Made by a program: the position numbers and the translations under genes. A DNA stretch of 13,168 nucleotides from an uncultured Lachnospiraceae bacterium. GTDB lineage: Bacteria > Bacillota > Clostridia > Lachnospirales > Lachnospiraceae. The notes under the pieces are model-generated. The model made no database searches, was not told where the DNA came from, and was given only the letters and a program-made list of their open reading frames with translations. How positions within the stretch are numbered: the stretch's first letter is position 1; each line of letters opens with the position of its first letter. The stretch covers positions 1-13,168 of the forward strand of contig CAMWYL010000044.1 in the NCBI GenBank assembly GCA_947178465.1, read 5' to 3'. This document shows positions 6,016 to 13,168 of this stretch, piece after piece.

Positions 6016-8472
6016 TTATTTTTCTGCCTGATTTTTTACCGTAAAAGTAATATTATCATTGCGCACGCTTGCAGATACGATGTCTCCGCGCTTGACTCTG
6101 CCCTCTAAGATTGCGGTTGCAAGCTCGTTCTCCACCACCGTCTGTATCGCCCGTTTCAACGGTCTTGCACCCATCTTCAGATCCGCATGCTTCTTTATCA
6201 GATACTCCTTGAGCGTATTGGTAAAGCTCAGCTCTATCCCCATCTGCTCTCGGCAACGGTCACACAGGTTCTTGGAGAGCAGCGTGATAATCTGCTTCAT
6301 ATCCTGCTCCGTCAACGGATGGAAAACCATAATCTCGTCAATACGGTTGATGAACTCCGGCTTGAACAGCCGCTTTACCTCCTCCATGACATTGTCCTTC
6401 ATCTTCTTATAATCCGCTTCCGCATCGCGCGTTGTCGCAAATCCGAGATTTTTCGGATCAATAATCCGCTGCGCACCCGCATTGGAAGTCATAATCAGAA
6501 TCGTATTCTTGAAGCTGACCTTTCTGCCCTTAGAATCAGTAATATGTCCGTCATCCAACACCTGTAAAAGAATATTGAACACGTCCGGATGCGCCTTCTC
6601 AATCTCATCAAAAAGAACTACGGAATACGGATTGCGCCGCACCTTCTCACTGAGCTGTCCGCCCTCTTCAAAGCCGACATAACCGGGAGGGGAGCCTACC
6701 ATTTTAGACACCGAATGCGACTCCATATACTCCGACATATCGACCCGTATCAGCGCATTCTCAGAGCCGAACATCGCCTCCGCGAGCGCTTTGGAAAGCT
6801 CTGTCTTGCCGACACCTGTCGGCCCGAGAAACAGGAAAGAGCCAATCGGACGGTTCGGATCCTGCAATCCCACACGGCCGCGCTTCATCGTCTGCGCCAC
6901 TGCCTTTACGGCCTCCTCCTGACCGATCACCCGTTTATGCAGCAGTCCCTCCAGCTTCAACAGTCGTTCGCTTTCCTTCTGTGTCAGCTTTTTGACCGGT
7001 ATCTTTGTCCAGACTGCCACGACCTCTGCAATATCATTCTCCGTCACCACGAGACTTTTCTCCGCCTGTGTCTTCTCATACTTCTCAAACGCCTTATCAT
7101 ACTTCTTAATCAGCGCTTCCTGATTCTGACGCAGCTCGGCTGCCTGCGTATACGCCTCCATCCTTATTGAACGCTCTATCTGCAAATCATATTTCTTTAT
7201 CTGCGCAGTCATTTCTTTAAGATTATCCGGAACATGCATGTTTTTCAAGCGTATAGACGCCGATGCCTCATCAATCAGGTCAATCGCCTTGTCCGGAAGA
7301 TTACGGTCATTGATATAGCGATCGGAGAGCTTGACAGCCGCCTCAATCGCCTCCGGCGTAATCGTCACATGATGATGCTCCTCATATTTGTACGCGATAC
7401 CGTTTAAGATTTCAACCGCTTCCTTCTCCGTAGGCTCCTCCACGGTCACCGGCTGGAATCTGCGCTCCAGCGCCGCATCCTTCTCGATGTATTTGCGGTA
7501 CTCCGCAATCGTAGTCGCACCGATAAGCTGTATCTCGCCTCTGGAAAGGGACGGCTTCAATATATTGGATGCATCAATGGCGCCCTCCGCGCCTCCGGCC
7601 CCTATCAGCGTGTGAATCTCATCCAGGAAAAGATAAATATTCCCCGCGTCAATTACCTCGCGAATCACCCTCTTGATGCGCTCCTCAAACTCACCGCGGT
7701 ACTTGGAGCCTGCAACCATCCCCGCCAAATCCAACGTCACAACGCGCTTATTCTTCACTGTATCGGGCACCTCACCACTGACAATCCTGAGTGCCAGCCC
7801 CTCCGCAATAGCGGTCTTGCCGACCCCCGGCTCTCCAATCAGACACGGATTGTTCTTGGTCCGTCTGGAAAGGATCTGCACGACTCGCATGATTTCCGCC
7901 TGTCTGCCGATAACGGGATCCAGCCGGCCGTCTCGAGCCAACGCCGTCAAATCCCTGCTGTACTTGTTCAGCGTATCAGTGCCGTCCTTTCGCTTTTTAT
8001 TCCTATTCTTGGATAAATCATCCTTGTGCTGATTAATGTCCTCTCCCATCGCCGACAAGGTATCCATATACAGCTTCTGCACGTTGATTCCCACCGTATT
8101 CAGCAGCCGCAAACCCACATTCTCTCCCTCCCGGATCAGGGCGATCAGAATATGCTCGGTTCCCGTCATCCGACTCTTGTACTTCGCTGCCAGCTTGTGA
8201 CTGTCCTCAAGGATCTTCGCTGCCCGCGGCGAATACCCGTCACGCTCCAATATCGCAAGATCGCCCTCCGGCGCTATCAGCTCCCGAATCATACTGACAA
8301 GCTGCGTTTCATCTGCGCCGTTTTCCGCAAGCACCCGCGCCGCCACGCCGGTCTTTTCCTTTACAAGTCCTACCAGAATATGCTCGCTTCCGACATAGCT
8401 TTGGTGTAAATCTCTGGCCACCCTTGCGGCCTTTTGCAATGCTACCTTTGCTTTATCTGTAAACTGCTGCAT
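6016..8472 (-). CDS. clpC: ATP-dependent Clp protease ATP-binding subunit ClpC
   Basis: This 818-residue AAA+ unfoldase is full length. An N-terminal Clp_N double repeat spans about residues 1-145. The first ATPase has Walker A G213-E-P-G-V-G-K-T, Walker B L281-F-L-D-E and an arginine pair at R337-R338. A coiled middle region with a UVR-like stretch lies around 420-470, as in ClpC rather than ClpB. The second ATPase has G550-P-T-G-V-G-K-T and F621-D-E. L676-G-F fits the loop that docks on ClpP, so it probably feeds substrates to that peptidase. I start at 8472 because GGAGG lies five bases ahead; a TTG at 8502 and an ATG at 8484 are weaker. The gene follows a GntR regulator by 36 bases. The ctsR, mcsA and mcsB genes found beside clpC in Bacillus are absent here. 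Confidence 0.96.
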   Translation of the reverse strand: MQQFTDKAKVALQKAARVARDLHQSYVGSEHILVGLVKEKTGVAARVLAENGADETQLVSMIRELIAPEGDLAILERDGYSPRAAKILEDSHKLAAKYKSRMTGTEHILIALIREGENVGLRLLNTVGINVQKLYMDTLSAMGEDINQHKDDLSKNRNKKRKDGTDTLNKYSRDLTALARDGRLDPVIGRQAEIMRVVQILSRRTKNNPCLIGEPGVGKTAIAEGLALRIVSGEVPDTVKNKRVVTLDLAGMVAGSKYRGEFEERIKRVIREVIDAGNIYLFLDEIHTLIGAGGAEGAIDASNILKPSLSRGEIQLIGATTIAEYRKYIEKDAALERRFQPVTVEEPTEKEAVEILNGIAYKYEEHHHVTITPEAIEAAVKLSDRYINDRNLPDKAIDLIDEASASIRLKNMHVPDNLKEMTAQIKKYDLQIERSIRMEAYTQAAELRQNQEALIKKYDKAFEKYEKTQAEKSLVVTENDIAEVVAVWTKIPVKKLTQKESERLLKLEGLLHKRVIGQEEAVKAVAQTMKRGRVGLQDPNRPIGSFLFLGPTGVGKTELSKALAEAMFGSENALIRVDMSEYMESHSVSKMVGSPPGYVGFEEGGQLSEKVRRNPYSVVLFDEIEKAHPDVFNILLQVLDDGHITDSKGRKVSFKNTILIMTSNAGAQRIIDPKNLGFATTRDAEADYKKMKDNVMEEVKRLFKPEFINRIDEIMVFHPLTEQDMKQIITLLSKNLCDRCREQMGIELSFTNTLKEYLIKKHADLKMGARPLKRAIQTVVENELATAILEGRVKRGDIVSASVRNDNITFTVKNQAEK

Positions 8473-8508
8473 TTTTGCCTCCATTAACCCTTCTTTTACC
8501 AATATCTT

Positions 8509-8883
8509 TTATAAATTTCCATACGCCCCGTAAATCTCATCAATCAGAGCATGTACCTCTTCGCACGATATCCTCTTACAGCTGCTCTTGGCCAACAGCA
8601 CCTGCATGTCGCGCTTCAGTTCTTCAAGCGCCCGTATCTTATCAATATCAACGGCAATCACCGCGCCCTTACGCCGGTCTACCTTGACAAACCCCTCCTG
8701 CTTCAGCACGGAATAGGCTTTGTTGACCGTGTGCATATTGATTCCAATGGTGTCTGCCAACTGTCTCACGGAAGGAAGCGTATCCCCCTCCTGAAATTGG
8801 GATGTGGCAATCCCGATTATTATTTGGTTCCGCAACTGCAGATACAGCGCCTCATCACTATTAAAATCTATCTCTATATACAT
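8509..8883 (-). CDS. GntR-family regulator, YtrA-like short form
   Basis: This 124-residue protein has a GntR winged helix-turn-helix at about residues 9-78, with family-typical P37-S-V-R-Q-L-A-D-T-I-G and N54-K-A-Y-S-V-L-K-Q-E-G. Only about 45 residues follow, so there is no large ligand domain. Such short members belong to the YtrA type, which often regulate the operon they lead. The ribosome site is weak (GGGGA, eleven bases from ATG). The gene lies directly upstream of clpC in the same direction, so it may control clpC in place of CtsR. YtrA-type regulators more commonly sit with ABC transporters, none of which are seen here. C102 and C107 near the end could be redox-sensitive, but that is speculation. 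Confidence 0.88.
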   Translation of the reverse strand: MYIEIDFNSDEALYLQLRNQIIIGIATSQFQEGDTLPSVRQLADTIGINMHTVNKAYSVLKQEGFVKVDRRKGAVIAVDIDKIRALEELKRDMQVLLAKSSCKRISCEEVHALIDEIYGAYGNL

Positions 8884-8917
8884 TATTAACCACGTCCCCT
8901 GTATTCCAATCGGTAAA

Positions 8918-8923
8918 ATTATA
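8918..8923 (-). promoter_or_regulatory. Alternative TATAAT -10 box upstream of the GntR gene
   Basis: A perfect TATAAT lies on the minus strand but lacks a good -35 at 17 bases (CAATCT). It could be a weak second start or chance in an AT-rich leader. Confidence 0.25.
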
Positions 8924-8931
8924 TGATTTCC

Positions 8932-8954
8932 GTGTTATATAGATTGTAGCACAC
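8932..8954. promoter_or_regulatory. Candidate operator of the GntR regulator
   Basis: An imperfect 23-bp palindrome reads GTGT-nn-TA-n-A...T-n-TA-nn-ACAC on the minus strand. It covers the -10 box of the promoter at 8943-8971, where a repressor would block transcription. GT-rich/AC-rich dyads are typical of GntR-family sites in general. Binding is inferred from position and symmetry. Confidence 0.45.
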
Positions 8955-8971
8955 TGTATTTACGCATACAA
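8943..8971 (-). promoter_or_regulatory. Promoter of the GntR-clpC operon
   Basis: TTGTAT (8966-8971) and TACAAT (8943-8948) are spaced 17 bases apart on the minus strand, with a TG one base before the -10 (extended -10). The start would fall near 8936, giving a leader of about 50 bases to the ATG at 8883. Confidence 0.65.
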
Positions 8972-9023
8972 GAAAATTATATTTTTTTAAGAAATAGCAT
9001 CTTCCGATCAGAAGTATTTCAAA

Positions 9024-9048
9024 AAGTGCAGGCACAACGCCTGCACTT
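9024..9048 (-). terminator. Rho-independent terminator after the SH3b protein gene
   Basis: AAGTGCAGGC (9024-9033) and GCCTGCACTT (9039-9048) form a perfect 10-bp stem with a five-base loop. Read on the minus strand, the stem is followed by a short T-run (CTTTTTG). It lies 42 bases past the stop codon at 9090 and separates this transcript from the GntR-clpC promoter. Confidence 0.85.
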
Positions 9049-9089
9049 CGCATCACAGAGTGAACTCCGCTTTTATTATGATATCCGGA

Positions 9090-10706
9090 TTAAATATCAA
9101 TAAATTCCATATCTTCCTTCTCGGAATCAAGAATCGGCTTCGCCTTTGCTCCTTGCGACTGTCCTTGCGGTCTGTTATTGGGACGTTGCCGGTTCTGGCC
9201 GCCTGTCGGATTTCCGGGTTGACCGTTCACGGGTCCGGATCTTCTCGCCGACGCTTCTCCCCCCTGTGACTGACCGGCCGGCTGCTGTGAGCGCTGTGGT
9301 GGCCGCTGTGACTGACCGCCCTGCTGCGGTCTTGCAGACTGTCCGTTTGACGGCTGCTGTGGACGACGCACCGGCTGGCCACCCTGTTGCGGTCTTGCAG
9401 ACTGTCCGTTTGGCGCCTGCCCGTTTGACGGCCGCTGCTGCGGGCGGCGCACCGACTGACCACCTGCCGAACGCTCATTTGACGGCTGCTGTTGCGGTCT
9501 CTGCGGACGACGTACCGGAGGTCGTGCCGGCAGCTCATCCCCATAATCATCCTCTTCCAAATCTTCTATATCATCTTCCTCCGAATAATCATCCTCATCT
9601 TCTTCGTAGTCATCTCTGTACTCCCTGAGCTTCAGGAACAGCAGACCGATAATGGCGAGCAAGATAACAATGATGATTACCAACGCAATCATCGGCAGCA
9701 GGCTTCCGCTCAACATGCCACCCTCCGCAGACGTATTTTCTGCCGTATAGACATAACGCTGGTATACATTCTGATCCTTGTCGTACAGAAACCAACCCTC
9801 TTCTCCTGACTGCATACGTCCATACATAATGATGAACGCCCCATTTATATATGCCTCATACTTTTCCTCGCTCCCGTCATACGGACTCATGGAAGCTGCC
9901 TCAAAGCCCGGCATAACATAGGATAACGATCCCCCGTCCATCGGTGTAAAGCTCTGTATGGCAGTGGATGAATCAGGCTGTGGTGCCTCCTCCGGCTGCG
10001 GCTGCTCTTCCGGCTGTGCCTCACCCTCCTGTGGCTGTCCCTCCGGATTCTCACCGGTTTCTCCGCTTCCCTCTCCAACAATATTAGAGGTTGCAACATC
10101 AGCAGGGATATCATCAAAGGTCAACAAGTCTGCACGGATAAATCCGATATTTTCCACATTCTGATGCATAATGGATACCTGATACCATTTCGCACCGTCA
10201 GAGGCTGTCGCCTCACCCGTAACCGTAACCACCGTACCGCGTTTCGCCGTCCCTACCTTTGCATAGGAGGTTCCGGCTCCTTTTCGAACCGCTACCGTAT
10301 CACTCTTTACGGCCGCCTTGCGTGCCTCTGTCGGCGTCACAACTGTTTCCGGCAGATCCTGCGTCGTCGTGGTGGAAGTTGTTGTCGTGCTCGCGCCGCT
10401 ATCTGTCCCGCTCCCCTTCTGTACCAGATCTCCTCTTATGTAACCCTTTGTATTTGCGTCCACGTAGACCTGATACCAGACATTTCCATCGCTTCCTACG
10501 GTCTCACTGATAATATCTACCGTTCCTCCCAGTTCAACACTGCCAAGCTGCTCGCTTGCCGTATCCGCGGATGCCCTGATCTTCGCGCTTGGTACGGTAA
10601 CCGTTCCCTTTTCCTCTGCATGGCAGAGGATTCCCATCCCAAGCGTCAGGCAAAATACCAGTGCCGCCAATGTGTGCTTCATACTGCTTCGTTTGTACCT
10701 TTTCAT
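9090..10706 (-). CDS. Secreted/membrane-anchored protein with two SH3b domains and a Pro/Gln/Arg-rich tail
   Basis: This 538-residue protein starts with a signal-like segment (residues 1-30, possible cleavage after A30). Two bacterial SH3 domains follow at about 34-96 and 130-195, each with W-Y-Q-V and G-[YF]-I-R-[GA]-D-L. They are joined by a Ser/Thr-rich linker. A Glu/Pro/Gln linker (214-245) leads to an unrecognised outer domain (about 250-325), one membrane helix (334-359), an acidic stretch (361-393), a long Arg/Pro/Gln/Gly-rich tail (394-520) and an acidic end (D-M-E-F-I-D-I). SH3b domains commonly bind cell wall, so the outer part may touch peptidoglycan while the tail lies in the cytoplasm. 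If the signal segment is uncleaved the protein has two membrane passes. AAAGGTG sets the start seven bases away. It follows purD by 64 bases with no terminator between. Function is unknown. Confidence 0.85.
   Translation of the reverse strand: MKRYKRSSMKHTLAALVFCLTLGMGILCHAEEKGTVTVPSAKIRASADTASEQLGSVELGGTVDIISETVGSDGNVWYQVYVDANTKGYIRGDLVQKGSGTDSGASTTTTSTTTTQDLPETVVTPTEARKAAVKSDTVAVRKGAGTSYAKVGTAKRGTVVTVTGEATASDGAKWYQVSIMHQNVENIGFIRADLLTFDDIPADVATSNIVGEGSGETGENPEGQPQEGEAQPEEQPQPEEAPQPDSSTAIQSFTPMDGGSLSYVMPGFEAASMSPYDGSEEKYEAYINGAFIIMYGRMQSGEEGWFLYDKDQNVYQRYVYTAENTSAEGGMLSGSLLPMIALVIIIVILLAIIGLLFLKLREYRDDYEEDEDDYSEEDDIEDLEEDDYGDELPARPPVRRPQRPQQQPSNERSAGGQSVRRPQQRPSNGQAPNGQSARPQQGGQPVRRPQQPSNGQSARPQQGGQSQRPPQRSQQPAGQSQGGEASARRSGPVNGQPGNPTGGQNRQRPNNRPQGQSQGAKAKPILDSEKEDMEFIDI
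9319..9462 (-). repeat. Tandem repeat in the SH3b protein tail
   Basis: Two adjacent copies lie at 9319-9381 (63 bases) and 9382-9462 (81 bases, carrying a short in-frame insertion). Both begin CCCTG[CT]TGCGGTCTTGCAG on the plus strand. They encode the motif N-G-Q-S-A-R-P-Q-Q-G-G-Q. A degenerate third copy continues to about 9520. All lengths are multiples of three, so the frame is kept. Confidence 0.75.
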
Positions 10707-10770
10707 CTTTACACCTTTCCGTCATGCCGTTTCCGCGACATCACTGTTTTCTGAGGATCCGATTCCCCTG

Positions 10771-12048
10771 TCACTCTATTTCGTTAATCGCGCTGCCGAT
10801 ATCATGGCGCATATACTTGTTATCGAACGTAACCCATTCTGTCGCCGCGTACGCGTTTTCCCGCGCTTCCCTGAGTGTCGCGCCCTTTGCCGTAACGCCA
10901 AGCACACGCCCGCCGTTTGTGACAAGCTCGCCATTCTCATTCCGCTTCGTTCCCGCATGAAAGCAGTAGTAGCCGTCCTTCCCGTCAAACCGCTCCAATC
11001 CCTTAATCACAAGCCCCTTCTCGTATTTCACCGGATAGCCGTTGCTTGCAAGTATTACGCACACCGCCGCATTGTCCTCAAACTGCAGGTCAATCTCGTC
11101 CAGCCGTCCGTCAATACACGCTTCCATCACATCAATAATATCATTCTTCATCCGTGGAAGAACCACCTGCGCTTCGGGATCGCCAAACCGCGCATTGTAC
11201 TCCAGTACCCGCGGTCCGTTCGGCGTAAGCATCAGTCCGAAAAAGATAATTCCCTGAAAGGGTCTGCCCTCTGCTGCCATCGCGTCAACCGTTGCCTGAT
11301 AAATATATTTTCTGCAGAAGTCGTCCACTTCTTTTGTATAGAAAGGGCTGGGTGAAAACGTCCCCATACCACCTGTATTCAGTCCCTGATCCCCATCCTG
11401 CGCGCGCTTATGGTCCTGCGCGGAGGTCATCGTCTTAATGGTTTTCCCATCCACATACGACAGGACGGAAACCTCGCGTCCGGTCATAAATTCCTCAATG
11501 ACCATCCGATTGCCGGATTCGCCAAACTGCTTGTCCAGCATAATTGTCTTTACGCCGTTCTTTGCCTCTTCCAAAGTATTACAAATCAGGACGCCCTTCC
11601 CGAGCGCAAGCCCGTCCGCCTTCAGCACAATTGGAAAGCTTGCCGTCTCTAAATATGCAAGCGCCTTGTCCGCGTCATCAAAGTTCTCATATGCGGCTGT
11701 GGGAATATTGTACTTCTTCATCAGGTCCTTGGAAAATGCCTTGGAACCTTCAAGGATTGCCGCATTCTTACGCGGGCCGAATACTCTCAGCCCCTCCGTC
11801 TCAAACACGTCCACCAGTCCACCCACCAAGGGGTCATCCATCCCCACAATCGTCAAATCGACCGCCTGCTCCTTCGCAAACGTCACAAGCCTGTCAAATT
11901 CCATCGCACCGATCGGCACGCACTCTGCGAGCTGAGCAATTCCCGCATTTCCGGGCGCACAATAGATTTTGTCCACCCGCGGACTCTTTGCCACGCTCGC
12001 CGCTATGGCATGCTCTCTGCCGCCGCTGCCCACGATTAAAACCTTCAT
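10771..12048 (-). CDS. purD: Phosphoribosylamine--glycine ligase (GAR synthetase)
   Basis: This 425-residue ATP-grasp enzyme joins glycine to phosphoribosylamine using ATP in the second step of purine synthesis. The N-terminal G7-S-G-G-R-E-H-A motif, the ATP-grasp stretch K143-A-D-G-L-A-L-G-K-G, the G226-G-M-G turn and N285-A-R-F-G-D-P-E-A-Q are all present. Length is normal. I start at the ATG at 12048, since GGAGG lies six bases ahead within the end of purM. A TTG in frame at 12054 overlaps the purM stop and is unlikely. The stop of purM and this start are two bases apart, implying coupled translation. Residues 69-73 read G-M-D-D-P where many relatives have G-P-E-A-P, a mild variation in the N-terminal domain. 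Confidence 0.96.
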   Translation of the reverse strand: MKVLIVGSGGREHAIAASVAKSPRVDKIYCAPGNAGIAQLAECVPIGAMEFDRLVTFAKEQAVDLTIVGMDDPLVGGLVDVFETEGLRVFGPRKNAAILEGSKAFSKDLMKKYNIPTAAYENFDDADKALAYLETASFPIVLKADGLALGKGVLICNTLEEAKNGVKTIMLDKQFGESGNRMVIEEFMTGREVSVLSYVDGKTIKTMTSAQDHKRAQDGDQGLNTGGMGTFSPSPFYTKEVDDFCRKYIYQATVDAMAAEGRPFQGIIFFGLMLTPNGPRVLEYNARFGDPEAQVVLPRMKNDIIDVMEACIDGRLDEIDLQFEDNAAVCVILASNGYPVKYEKGLVIKGLERFDGKDGYYCFHAGTKRNENGELVTNGGRVLGVTAKGATLREARENAYAATEWVTFDNKYMRHDIGSAINEIE

Positions 12049-12050
12049 CC

Positions 12051-13088
12051 TCAACCTCCGTTCGCAACCAATGTTACGCCCTTTTCTCCTGCCTTTGTCT
12101 CTCCGATAATATAACAGGTCTCACCGGCTGCCCGTATTGCGTCCATTGCCTTATCCGCATCCTCGGACGCGACCGCCACTACCATTCCGATTCCCATATT
12201 ATAGGTGTTATACATCATATGCTCTTCGATATTGCCCTTTTGCTGCATCAGCTTGAAAATTGCCGGCACCTCATAGCTGTCCTTACGGATGACCGCATGG
12301 ATCCCCTCCGGCAGCATTCTCGGCACATTCTCATAGAAACCGCCTCCCGTAATGTGGCTGCACGCCTTCACACGGACACCGGCCTCCTTTATTCCCCGCA
12401 GCGCCTTCACATAAATCTTCGTGGGCGCCAAAAGCGCTTCCCCAAGCGTCTTTCCCAATTCGTCATAATATGTATCCAGACTCTCTCTCGTCATCTCAAA
12501 AATCTTCCGAACCAGAGAAAATCCGTTGCTGTGAACACCGCTTGACGCAATGCCGATCAGCACGTCTCCTGCCTTCAGCCCTGCGCCGGTAATCAAATCC
12601 TTCTCATCCACTACGCCGACCGCAAAGCCCGCCAGGTCATATTCGTCCTCCAGATAAAAGCCCGGCATCTCCGCGGTTTCTCCGCCGATCAACGCGGCTC
12701 CCGACTGAATGCAGCCGTCCGCTACTCCCTTGACAATCGTCGCAATTTTCTCCGGCTCATTCTTACCGCATGCAATATAATCCAAAAAGAATAACGGCTC
12801 TCCGCCCGCACAAGCAATGTCATTAACGCACATTGCCACGCAGTCAATTCCAATCGTGTCATGCTTATCCAACAGGAATGCCAGCTTCAGCTTCGTCCCT
12901 ACGCCATCTGTCCCGGAAACCAATGTCGGCTTCTCCATATCCTTAAACTTTTCCATCGAAAAAGCACCCGAAAAGCCGCCAATACCACCCAACACCTCCG
13001 GACGCATGGTCTCCTTAACATGCTTCTTCATCAACTCAACCGACCTGTAGCCGGCTTCAATATCAACACCCGCGTTCTTGTACTCCAT
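12051..13088 (-). CDS. purM: Phosphoribosylformylglycinamidine cyclo-ligase (AIR synthetase)
   Basis: This 345-residue enzyme closes the imidazole ring of the purine precursor using ATP and is full length. Diagnostic motifs are G59-T-D-G-V-G-T-K, D82-C-V-A-M-C-V-N-D-I and G135-G-E-T-A-E-M-P-G. The start is fixed by GGAGG about five bases ahead. It is followed by purD at once and preceded by a purE-like fragment, a common arrangement for a purine operon. The promoter and any riboswitch lie beyond the right edge. Confidence 0.97.
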   Translation of the reverse strand: MEYKNAGVDIEAGYRSVELMKKHVKETMRPEVLGGIGGFSGAFSMEKFKDMEKPTLVSGTDGVGTKLKLAFLLDKHDTIGIDCVAMCVNDIACAGGEPLFFLDYIACGKNEPEKIATIVKGVADGCIQSGAALIGGETAEMPGFYLEDEYDLAGFAVGVVDEKDLITGAGLKAGDVLIGIASSGVHSNGFSLVRKIFEMTRESLDTYYDELGKTLGEALLAPTKIYVKALRGIKEAGVRVKACSHITGGGFYENVPRMLPEGIHAVIRKDSYEVPAIFKLMQQKGNIEEHMMYNTYNMGIGMVVAVASEDADKAMDAIRAAGETCYIIGETKAGEKGVTLVANGG

Positions 13089-13109
13089 AATCTCCTCCCT
13101 CCTGCAAAT

Positions 13110-13168
13110 CTATTTCTTCATGTATTCCTTATATACGATCTCCTGCAGCTTCGCGTCCTTCGCCACAA
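13110..13168 (-). CDS. purE: C-terminal end of a gene upstream of purM, probably purE
   Basis: Eighteen codons and a TAG stop are visible, coding for V-A-K-D-A-K-L-Q-E-I and then V-Y-K-E-Y-M-K-K. The gene continues past the right edge. The charged helical end with K-D-x-K-L-Q-E resembles the end of PurE (N5-carboxyaminoimidazole ribonucleotide mutase), and purE often precedes purM in such operons. The gap to purM is 21 bases and holds its ribosome site. The identity is a guess from a short tail and context. Confidence 0.5.
   Translation of the reverse strand, partial: VAKDAKLQEIVYKEYMKK

Noticed and set aside
9319..9520. Possible CRISPR-like repeats
   Set aside because: The repeats are in-frame coding units of 63-81 bases with no unique spacers, inside the SH3b protein tail.
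11544..12545. Plus-strand open frame of 333 codons
   Set aside because: It is antisense to purD and purM, which are certain, and its Ser/Pro/Arg/His-rich composition is typical of antisense frames.

Overview
The window looks like chromosomal, mostly housekeeping DNA from a Gram-positive anaerobe of the Clostridia, most likely Lachnospiraceae. That placement is inferred from several things: strong GGAGG-type ribosome sites, a ClpC-type rather than ClpB/ClpA unfoldase, a BlaI/M56 regulatory pair, and clpC near radA but without ctsR, mcsA or mcsB. I see no rRNA, tRNA, CRISPR array, transposase or phage gene.

Layout. (1) Bases 1-552: the start of a possible minus-strand gene leaves the left edge. 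It is followed by a non-coding stretch with a strongly structured inverted-repeat element (230-353) and a regulatory region with a consensus -35 box and two 16-bp dyads 30 bp apart. (2) 553-2587, plus strand: a BlaI/MecI-type repressor and, one base later, an M56 (BlaR1-type) membrane metalloprotease. Its outer domain is not a recognisable penicillin-binding domain. (3) 2616-8883, minus strand, read right to left: a GntR/YtrA-type regulator, clpC, a small uncharacterised protein, radA, and an M18 aminopeptidase. They share one direction with gaps of about 36-145 bases, so they may be one operon driven from a promoter at 8943-8971. A second, weaker promoter candidate lies after clpC. (4) 9024-13168, minus strand: a C-terminal purE-like fragment, purM, purD, then a large membrane-anchored SH3b protein, ended by a clear hairpin-plus-T terminator at 9024-9048.

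How the genes fit together. The BlaI/M56 pair is a self-contained sense-and-derepress switch: the protease is expected to inactivate the repressor when its outer domain senses something, and the paired dyads are the likely operators. The clpC cluster joins protein quality control (ClpC, a peptidase) with recombination and repair (RadA), under a GntR-type regulator instead of CtsR. purE-like, purM and purD are successive purine-biosynthesis genes. The SH3b protein follows purD with no visible terminator between them.

Several start codons are assigned downstream of the longest open frame because a ribosome site sits just before an internal ATG. This applies to the aminopeptidase, radA, the small protein, clpC and purD. 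The most interesting unexplained items are the small protein between clpC and radA, the unknown outer domain of the M56 protease, the SH3b protein with its Pro/Gln/Arg-rich tail, and the structured repeat at 230-353. Nothing here proves a new system; these are the places to look.
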